A model generated the notes under the pieces. The model was not told where the DNA came from. It made no database searches and was given only the letters and a program-made list of their open reading frames with translations. 64,000 nt of DNA from Mesodorylaimus sp. YZB2_4 (lineage: Eukaryota > Nematoda > Enoplea > Dorylaimida > Dorylaimidae). Positions 56,923 to 64,000 of the stretch are shown here, piece after piece; the stretch's first letter is position 1; every line of letters starts with the position of its first letter. A program made the position numbers and the translations under genes. Location of the stretch: assembly GCA_030248295.1 (NCBI GenBank), contig JASANH010000095.1:30787-94786 (forward strand). The letters run 5' to 3'.

Positions 56923-57683
56923 TGTAATATATTATTGATGTAATGTTGTTGTTCGAGCAAACGTGACAGATCTTCTTCGCGCTCGTACCGGCGGGTTCAG
57001 GCTGATGTTACAAGCGAGCGGTCCAAGGTCTTCAATAGCCCAAGCCTGGTAGAAAGGCTTATTCCTGCAGAGTATCGATCACTAAGACCCCGATTCCTCA
57101 ACAAACCCCTAGGCGTGTATGCCGCGCCTCCCAAGGGTGCCTGCAACTGCTCTGTGCAATGATACACTAGCCTGGCTGCTGGTCGAATGCACCCGGCCCT
57201 AAGATGCCTACGCTGGCGAACAGTTCCACTGTCGATGGCGCAGTAAAGACTTCTGTCAACACCAGAGGATCCTTTACGAAGCACAACAATGCACGACGAT
57301 GTCTCAGCCGTCCTAGCTCTTACCCACAGACAAATCCGCAGACAAACCAAGTACCTGCCCTGGAGTCAACTCCTGGACTCTTCCAGTATGAACCAAAGGA
57401 AACGACGACCGCAGAGGCCCCTTGAGAGTATGCTAATCGAAGTCCCTGGCGGGCGCCTGGCCTGCCCCACGATTCTGCCAATGGGGTGGACCACACGAAA
57501 GGGGTGGCTCCCCGCAAATTCAGAAACAGATGGAAACCGAATCGAGCGAAAACAAGCAAGGGAGAGCCCCAATCTCTCCCGGCGGCCTGCTCTTATACCG
57601 CCCTGGCTCCTCCTCACCGAGCCAACTGCCCAAGCCACACCCCCAGGAATCCCAGGCGCCCCCAAGCGGCAATGGTCACAACA
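56923..57683 (-). repeat. 5' LTR, 761 bp
   Basis: On the minus strand it starts TGTTGTGACC and ends AATATATTACA, i.e. TGT...ACA. The start is fixed by comparison with the 3' LTR and polypurine tract; the end is fixed by the PBS and is not confirmed by the truncated 3' copy. Confidence 0.8.
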
Positions 57684-58080
57684 ATTCCACTCAGACATAA
57701 CAGAATGCTCAATGCGCGCATTGCGTTTCCGAACACCCATCGTTTGGCGATACAAACTGTGACCTAAATAGGCGGTAATTTGAAAGTTGTGATTCGTAAT
57801 TCAGCGAATAAGTAGATTTTTGCTACGTTTGTTATGTTTCATTGTGTACTGGTACAGCATGCAGCACATCTACATAAAAACCCTTTACAGTACGAGAAAT
57901 CCAGTAAATCTCAGCTTCTGATTGATACAGCATTCAGTATATCCTGTGCAATAGCATCTTTATTCACGCTCTGCATATACCCGTATCGTTTTTCGCCATT
58001 CACAGACAGTATTTCGCGAAGTGTCCATTCGGAGAGCCCTTTTCATCACCAGGCACCGCAGATATACAAAAACTCCAGCC

Positions 58081-58140
58081 TTGAGCGGGAATCGAACCTG
58101 CGCCCAGAAATCTAGGTCCTATGCGTTCGCCACTGACGTA
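58081..58140 (-). other. tRNA-like sequence
   Basis: Minus strand GTCAGTGGCGAACGCATAGG (A-box-like) and GCAGGTTCGATTCCCGCTC (good B box) are 33 nt apart, near tRNA spacing. No full cloverleaf was drawn. It may be a SINE head or tRNA pseudogene. The rest of 57,684-58,275 has no gene. Confidence 0.35.
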
Positions 58141-58275
58141 CATACACCTCTCTATAACGCTATGGTACATAATTAGCACACTTCTAGGTCCTAGAGGCGC
58201 TGGCTTAATCCCCTCAAGGATCATAGCATGGTGGTGTGTACTACTTACTCTATATAAATCTGCGCTTAATGCTCG

Positions 58276-58620
58276 CTACGCTGTATTTCCCAGCACAATA
58301 TGCATGAATGAATACTCTGTACTTACACACTGCATGACAACCATATGCAATAAATCCATCCAAATAATAGACTTGTGAGATATATAACTTGGCCCAGTGT
58401 ATCCAGCCGATCGGAATACGATGGCCATGAGGATAGAGCTGACGAAACCACTCAAGCCAGCGACAAGCAGGGTGATATTTACTGTGTAATCTACATCACG
58501 GTTGCCAGTGTTCTGACACTTTTTGTATGCAGAACAATAATTCACCAGTTGCTGGCACGAAAAGTTAGTTGCGCCAGCTTCATAAATGGACTGAAAGGCA
58601 CAGCCATCGATGCACGCCAT
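58276..58620 (-). CDS. GPCR-like protein, N-terminal exon (TM1-TM2)
   Basis: ATG at 58,620 begins a cysteine-containing extracellular region with sequons (NFS, NIT). TM1 follows (NITLLVAGLSGFVSSILMAI), then a short loop and TM2 (SIIWMDLLHMVVMQCV). The frame stops at 58,276; a donor site probably lies slightly upstream of that. The rest of the receptor would lie further left, where the retroelement begins, so the gene may be interrupted. The neighbouring receptor on the same strand is probably a paralogue. The ligand is unknown. Confidence 0.5.
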   Translation of the reverse strand: MACIDGCAFQSIYEAGATNFSCQQLVNYCSAYKKCQNTGNRDVDYTVNITLLVAGLSGFVSSILMAIVFRSAGYTGPSYISHKSIIWMDLLHMVVMQCVSTEYSFMHIVLGNTA

Positions 58621-59996
58621 TTTATACGCACGCGCTGTGCAAAATGTGCATACTTAGAGTACATACCATGCTTAGCCACCCACCCATTACGGTGTGAGAG
58701 ATCCAGTGAATCTAAGCTTCCGATAGGGCCTCATATTTCCGATACTACCAAGCGTGACTACTTGGCTTAATCATGCCTTTTCTCCCGCTGTTTTCCTGCC
58801 TCGAAGTATTTGACAGGAAATTACGGTCTTGGAATCATGAATAATATTTTAAAAGACCCCCTTGAAATCTTATCACTGACGATGAGACCTGGTCTTAAGA
58901 CTCTAGCGATATTGTAATCTAGCAAAGAAGCTGTCGGAAAGCTTGTTTAAAGAGGGAGGCCTGCTGAAAATAACAGACTATTCATGGTTGTCCTCCTGAT
59001 CTTCACAAATTCGAGAAATCTTTAGAATTGAGTATTGATAGGGGGCAAGAAAACAAGCACGACACAGGGTGGCACTTCGTACAACGATGTCATCATTCGC
59101 AAAAGTAAAATCGACGATCGCATTGCAAATCTAGGCTCGGTGACAGACTCGCGTTGAAGTAACTAATCTTCATTACGGACTTCAAAAAGTGCCTCGATTG
59201 GGATAAGCCAGTTGATCTGTCAGCTAAGGCAACAAAAGTGAAAGAGGAGTTTAAATTTCGCGCGCGTATGTTTGTGGTCACGTGCCCATCTTGCCACGGA
59301 AGACATCATCGTTTGCTTCGCTTTGCCCCTTCATCTACGTACTTTCTCTTATCCTACTACTGGTGTGATATACCATCTCCTGCTATGTCGGAATAACTAC
59401 ACGCGTGCTTAGTTCGGATCGACCCTGCGCGATTCCTACCGAAAAGGATGCTAATATCAATTTGGTAACCCAAGATATCGCCCAATAAATTATTCCTCAT
59501 GGATATGGATCACTGAAATCACCTGAAATCTCGAAAAGGTCCTCGATAAAATGCTGCTTATCTCTGGGTACGCGTAAAATATAGGAGGGGGCGGGCATCG
59601 ATTATAGTCATTCAGTGGGGTTTTATGTAATTACACCACAAAATTTATGCACATCCATTACACGCTTTTCAAATAAGTTTTTACCTGGTGTAGTATCCAT
59701 CACCCCCACGGTGTGCAAGATACACGATGTGATCACGAAACAGCATGACAATTCAGTCTACCATCTGTTTCCTCTTGGAATGAACATGCGCGTCCTGTGC
59801 TTGCCAGAGCTGGTAGCGATGCCTGGATCACCAGTCACGATTCTCAAAAGAGCACGTTATCTGCTATGCGGAAGAATTCTGCAGTGGGGTGGCACGCAAT
59901 TCTTCGGGGGCCTATGCTAGTGCTTGCAGCATTGCCCTACAGGCCAGACAACATGATCTTTTGTCACAAGAGGTTGGAGAAATCGTAGACGGCAAT
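58621..59996. other. No gene seen
   Basis: Intergenic or intronic sequence between two same-strand GPCR exons; no splice-supported frame found. Confidence 0.4.
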
Positions 59997-60905
59997 CTAA
60001 TCGTAAGCATGCTGCCAGCTGTGGTTCGCAGCAGGAGACACGGGTGTAAATTCCCGAGAAAAACAGAGCCTCACAGCGGTGTCACAGCCGCCCCTCTCGT
60101 AGTGCTCGCACCATTTGTACCCGTTCTTTTTTTCAGTTCCACTTGCATCCGCTATATTTTTCTTGAACAAAGTGATAAACCTTCCGCGAAACTTTTTCAT
60201 TCCGATCAGATACAAGGGCAAGCGGGTTGCGTGATCCAGTTGGCCGCTCATTTCCTGCATGGCGAATGTCCACCTCCAGAGTGCTCTGTACTGCACTGCG
60301 TGCGTGGCCATCTGGTAAGAGTACTCGTGATGAGTCACAGCTACGATGCCCAAATAAAATGGTAAGGGCTGTTTGTCTAAAATGATATTATGCACCACCC
60401 GAAATATGTGATCGATTATTTGCATTACGGCGATCGCAATTTGTAAGATCGATAATCTTCGATTTTTATTCCATTTATTACGGGCACTCGATGTCATATT
60501 TTCTGATTTTTTCGCTTTCAGAATTAATCCAGATGCGACGCCAGCGCAAAATATGATCATAGCGGCACTAGTTACGATTTTGACTCCATAAATAATAGCT
60601 GATACAGTTTCGTCGCCCCCGATATGCAGACCAGCCGTTTTGGGCACGGCTACGTACAAGCCCTCGCTGCCATTGCCAACTTTGGGATGGATTTCAAATG
60701 CGAATGGCGGGCTAATGTGCAGGAGACCCACCAAAAACGACAAAATACAAAACCCCCTGGCTACTTTTGGTTTGTTGATGCGCGTGGACGATGTGGGGAA
60801 CAAAATTGCGATAAAACGTTCCATGGATAGAAATGTTGTCACCATACTAGCGCTCAGCTTCATTGCATCCCCGATTATCCATAACTCGCGAAATAGGTCC
60901 TTTCA
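59997..60905 (-). CDS. GPCR, 3' exon covering TM3-TM7
   Basis: The exon probably starts after GATGTGAAAG at about 60,905, in frame with DLFRELWIIGDAMKLSASMV. TM3 ends in SMERFIAILFP, with ERF in place of the DRY motif. TM4 is FCILSFLVGLLHISPPFAF, TM5 is VKIVTSAAMIIFCAGVASG, and TM6 is SILQIAIAVMQIIDHIF after a basic loop. TM7 is followed by LPLYLIGMKKFRGRF, like the NPxxY/helix-8 end of rhodopsin-type receptors. A 45-residue polar tail ends at 59,997. The exon with TM1-TM2 should lie to the right but was not found. It is a family A-like orphan receptor. Confidence 0.65.
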
Positions 60906-61073
60906 CATCACGTAGGAGTAGGTGGTTCGAAAAATGAATTGGCGATGCCAACCAACCTGCAATAACCAGGTTGCAGTGGTATATTTCTCGTGAGATATAA
61001 GTCTTCTGTAAGACGTGTCTGATATGGCACTTACTTGAAGGCTCATTTATACTGGCCACCGAGCTCTCTGTGA

Positions 61074-62132
61074 CAGAGCCATGGCTATACTTAACATATT
61101 CTCAGGCTCCCGGACTGGCGATGAAACCGATTCAGCTGGCTGGAAGCAAACGGATTCCTAGCCAACCATGGGCCAGACTTCAATGCCAAGTGACGATTTT
61201 TCAAGAGCTATCGCAAAAAAGTGAATTGGTAGTTATTTGTAAGTCCGAGGTACATCCAGGCGCAAAGCTTCGTTACATAATTACATAAACTACGTTCCAT
61301 TCCAGCGTCGATCGATCTGACCTGGGCCAGGATCCCGATCCCAACTAAAACTGATAAGGCAATCAGTATCGATTCATAACTGATCATGCACTTATGGACC
61401 AATATTATCAGTCATCGGCCTTTGCTGAACCCGATTCTGACTAGATCTGGGGTCTAGATAAGCCTGATCCATTCCTCAGATCGGCAGTTCAGTTCAGCTG
61501 GATCAGTTATTACAGGAACAACTTCTCAATAAACTATAAATCTTGATTGCACCGTTTCGTAAATTTGCACCTACAGTATGATCGTTGTCCCTAGCTCGAC
61601 ATGAAAGCCCAACAGCCTGATTCAGACCTGCTGAATGTTATACAGTAGCCTAGCCGCCTATTCTGTAAAACCATATGCATGTACAATAACAGACTGCATT
61701 TACCTGACCCGCCGTATTTGGCCTGTCGATGAGAGATGATAGACGATTATTGATGACACAAAGATTTCTTTTCTATGCAGACGCTGTCGACAATATTACA
61801 TGAACCGCCTCGCGACCATGCCCAAAAAGTACCAAAAAGACGCCTCATTTAATCAATCATGGCATGAAAACTAGCCGAGGAAATTCTGGAGCCCGAATAA
61901 TTTTGTATATTTTAATGGTGTGGGAATCTTTAAAAACCATTTGCGGAATTTTAGAAATGTTTTTTCACAGATCGGGAACCAAATGAAAATGCCATGCACG
62001 TAAGATCGAAACTTCAAAAATTTTTATAGTCTGGCCCATGGTGCTAGGAATCCGTTTGCTTCCAGCCAGCTGAACTGGTTTTATCGCCAGTCTGGGAGCC
62101 TGAGAGTACGTTAAGTATAGCCATGGACAGAG
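61074..62132. mobile_element. 1.06-kb element with about 105-bp TIRs
   Basis: 61,074-61,180 (CAGAGCCATGGCTATACTTA...) is the reverse complement of 62,029-62,132 with about 8 percent mismatch. No transposase lies inside; a membrane-like frame at 61,208-61,402 is unsupported. It sits beside the GPCR gene and could be mistaken for its first exon. Confidence 0.85.
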
Positions 62133-62289
62133 CGGCGCACTACTTGGAATGGTCCCAGATTTTCATGTTCGATGATCACTGTACTCTGTCCCAGACTTCA
62201 CTAGACCCTGAAAACTTGGGGACCAGTATAAACGCACTAAAATCTGCTACTGCTGCTGCTGGTCTCCGTCCCGATCGTCCCCCCGCTCT

Positions 62290-62543
62290 TCAAAACGCCA
62301 GCCACTGTCTTGTTCTCTCCCGAGTTGTCGAAATGCAGCAACTGTCCAGGCAACGCCTTCCTTGAATGCGTTTATTGCGCAACTGATCTTTGTTTCGAAG
62401 GGTTCCTCCAAAATTTTCACAATCATCTTGGTTTTACTCCACCCTCTCGAACCTCTGCCGCCTCAACTACTAGCACCGCCAACCCAACCAGTAGCACCGC
62501 CAAGCGGCCTAGCAAACCAATCAGGAAGTTTAGGAAAAAATGA
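62290..62543 (+). CDS. Cysteine-rich C-terminal exon (possible transposase zinc domain)
   Basis: The frame reads SPELSKCSNCPGN, ECVYCATDLCFEGF, LQNFHNHLGF, then a Ser/Thr/Ala linker and a basic end KPIRKFRKK. The CX2C, CX2C, LC and late His resemble the C-terminal cysteine-rich domain of piggyBac transposases or a B-box-like finger. One expected cysteine is replaced. No upstream exon or transposase core was found. It is transcribed away from the neighbouring inverted-repeat element. Confidence 0.3.
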
Positions 62544-62734
62544 TCATGTCTTGCCTGTTTTTTGTTGATCGTTTGTTTATGTTTGCTACTTATGAATGAA
62601 ACTGGTGAACTTCCTAGAATTTCCAGTGCAACTACCAATACCGCACGATTAGTGAATACATGCACACCCAGGGTTCATCAAGACCAAACCTATGCACTAC
62701 GGACAAGCAACCTGTCAGAATAAATTAAGAAACT

Positions 62735-63392
62735 TCAACTGTAAAAAAAAACGGTAATTTCGCTTTGTCTTTTATTCGGTCGCCGTTTGGCTTTGAAAAA
62801 GTCAGTTATCTTCTTCTGTCTGGTGATCTGAAAAATTGCAAATTGATTGAAACATTGTTTTATGTGTTCAGTTTGACTCTTACCATTTTTTTTGAAGCTG
62901 ATTTCGCAGATGTTGCTAAAGTCGATCTTCGAAATCCCACATACCTCAGACCCTTTGGTATGGACTTGCAAAACGCATTAATCGTGGCGAAGAACTTCGT
63001 GCCAAAGACCTTCAATTGAACCCAGCCCACATCGTCCACTGCTGCAAGACTTTAGAGACTCTCCGGTAGAATTTTTGCCATTTCAGCTAACGCTTTATCC
63101 GTTCCAACATAACGCGGTACTTTGTTCGATTTATAGGCCGTGTCATCTAGGAATTGATGCAAAACTCTGAACAAAGCGCACTGGAAAAATCGTTTTTAAA
63201 AATCAGGTGATAAGTTATACGGGACGCGTAGAGCACTATACCTGAGCATTTATCTCGTCGTTAATTTTTTGAATTCTACCCATCTTCTTTCGATCCGGTT
63301 CAGTAGATAAATCACCTGACATCAGCGTTGATGCTCCGTCTGCATCAACATCGGCCATTATTGTAAACCAGGAACCACTGCCGTTGGTAGCA
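62735..63392 (-). CDS. Short-intron gene with C-terminal PIP box
   Basis: Three exons on the minus strand: 63,392-63,242 (after TTTTTGCAG), 63,180-62,884 and 62,827-62,735. The introns of 61 and 56 nt are GT-AG and both joins keep the frame. The first exon encodes SGSWFTIMADVDADG and then RIQKINDEINAQ. The second begins CALFRVLHQFLDDTAY; a TAA at 63,054-63,052 interrupts an otherwise open frame to STLATSAKSASKKM. The last exon encodes ITRQKKITDFFKAKRRPNKR, a consensus PCNA-interacting PIP box (QxxIxxFF) with basic flank. Such tails are found on replication and repair proteins. The family was not recognised. The TAA may be a sequence error, a pseudogene mark or the true end of one isoform. Confidence 0.5.
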
Positions 63393-63720
63393 CTGCAAAA
63401 AGGGAAATATCGCATTTTTAGATTTTCAAAGCATTTCAAAAAAATTTTGAGCGGGCCCAACTTTGAGGACCACACAAAAAGTTTAAAAACTTTTCGCAGG
63501 AATAGCAACAAAAACCATTTTTGCAGAATTTTGATAAAATGAAAAACCATCCTTGCCGCCAATCACGAAAATTGTGCTTCGAAACGCCAAGTTTATTGAG
63601 TGGAACTCAAAAATCCCAACTAAGCTAAAGGCCGATGACAAAAGCTGAAAAGAGGTCAGTACAGTATAATCAGACTCATAAGTCTAAATAAAGTCAGTAA
63701 ATAAAGTCAGTCTCATAAGT

Positions 63721-63960
63721 CTAAAGTGCTTTTTTCTTAATTCGGCTATTACTGGTTGTTTTTCCCTCCCTTGCTAGTTTAGCTGCTTTTCTGGTCTTCA
63801 GGTTTTCGTCGCTCCACCTCTCGCGACAAACTTTCCTGATCGCAGGGTTCGCCTCCTCCCACTTTCTACGAGACTTCCTCCTCGTACCAGTGTTGGCCGT
63901 CATATCGTCAAGATAACACATGACATATTGCCAAAGAAGGCCACTCAGAGCCAATGCCAT
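63721..63960 (-). CDS. Basic repeat protein fragment, Helitron N-terminus-like
   Basis: The frame contains RRKSRRKWEEANPAIRKVCR and then WSDENLKTRKAAKLAR, two 15-residue-spaced basic repeats resembling those at the start of the Helitron near 25.8 kb. No start or Rep domain is in view; the window ends 40 bases beyond. It could be the first exon of another Helitron-type gene. Confidence 0.3.
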   Translation of the reverse strand: MALALSGLLWQYVMCYLDDMTANTGTRRKSRRKWEEANPAIRKVCRERWSDENLKTRKAAKLAREGKTTSNSRIKKKAL

Positions 63961-64000
63961 GCAGCGTTGAAATTCGGCTTCCAGACAGTCGACTCCGTCT

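Larger units (their letters stand above)
46267..57683 (-). mobile_element. Ty3/Gypsy LTR retrotransposon with env-like gene (about 11.4 kb)
   Basis: Minus-strand order: 5' LTR (57,683-56,923), PBS, gag, pol, env-like region, further ORF, polypurine tract, partial 3' LTR (46,652-46,267). Gag and pol are intact; the later genes are broken. Integrase with GPY motif and the PR-RT-RH-IN order place it in Ty3/Gypsy. The outer part of the 3' LTR is missing and replaced by Helitron sequence, so no target duplication can be checked. Confidence 0.9.

Noticed and set aside
61208-61402. First exon of the neighbouring GPCR (hydrophobic frame)
   Set aside because: It lies inside the 1.06-kb inverted-repeat element and has no supported splice to the TM3 exon.
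62735-63392. RNase H2 subunit B (also ends in a PIP box)
   Set aside because: The preceding sequence does not match the conserved core of that family as far as I can align it by eye.
1-64000. CRISPR arrays, bacterial operons or prophage
   Set aside because: Tandem repeats have no spacers; introns, SINEs, Helitrons and Gypsy elements show eukaryotic DNA.

Overview
This is eukaryotic, almost certainly metazoan, nuclear DNA. Several genes show short GT-AG introns of about 55-70 nt that join in phase (Ig-domain gene near 15.6 kb, deaminase-like gene near 1.8 kb, PIP-box gene near 63 kb). There are two GPCR gene fragments and a very high load of eukaryotic transposons and minisatellites. I could not identify the species. 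Small introns, moderate GC and heavy repeats fit a compact-intron invertebrate such as a flatworm or another small-bodied lineage, but that is a guess.

0.3-3.8 kb: a cluster of unusual small genes. It contains a secreted cysteine-rich protein, a protein whose order of secondary-structure elements and HxE/PC motifs looks like a cytidine-deaminase fold, a small two-helix membrane protein, and a broken gene on the opposite strand. The cluster is bounded by GAAGAT/ATCTTC-rich palindromic sequence. 3.9-8.6 kb: an 18-bp minisatellite, then a decayed PIF/Harbinger transposase running into a 2-kb array of a 36-bp repeat.

8.9-26.3 kb: a 2-kb segment with a broken Myb/SANT-like gene occurs twice, about 10.06 kb apart. 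An Ig-domain gene lies between the copies. The second copy sits inside a large decayed minus-strand Helitron. That Helitron has, in order, an N-terminal 15-residue repeat region, Helitron-N/Rep with an HUH motif, a PIF1-type helicase, and a C-terminal ubiquitin-specific protease (USP) domain. A second, independent helicase-USP relic at 44.5-46.3 kb has the same domain order.

26.5-41.8 kb: repeats. These are a 656-bp inverted-repeat element, a 1.15-kb duplication, a 19-bp minisatellite and a (TACA)n tract. They are followed by a 3.43-kb TTAA-flanked Kolobok-like transposon with 210-bp terminal inverted repeats. It carries a broken THAP-type transposase and, on the other strand, a spliced gene for a P2X7-type intracellular (P2RX7_C) domain. 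tRNA-derived SINE copies, a LINE endonuclease fragment and a perfect RNA-type hairpin follow.

46.3-57.7 kb: one minus-strand Ty3/Gypsy element of about 11.4 kb with a 761-bp 5' LTR, PBS, intact gag, intact pol, a broken env-like glycoprotein gene, another broken ORF, a polypurine tract and a truncated 3' LTR. Gag and pol share a frame and are separated by a single TGA. Pol ends in a PWWP domain. Homopolymer tracts (over 100 C) interrupt the env region.

57.7-64 kb: two partial GPCR genes, a 1.06-kb inverted-repeat element, a cysteine-rich terminal exon, and a short-intron gene whose C-terminus carries a textbook PCNA-binding PIP box. Most transposon genes here are broken. The host-like genes are partial because first exons could not be located.
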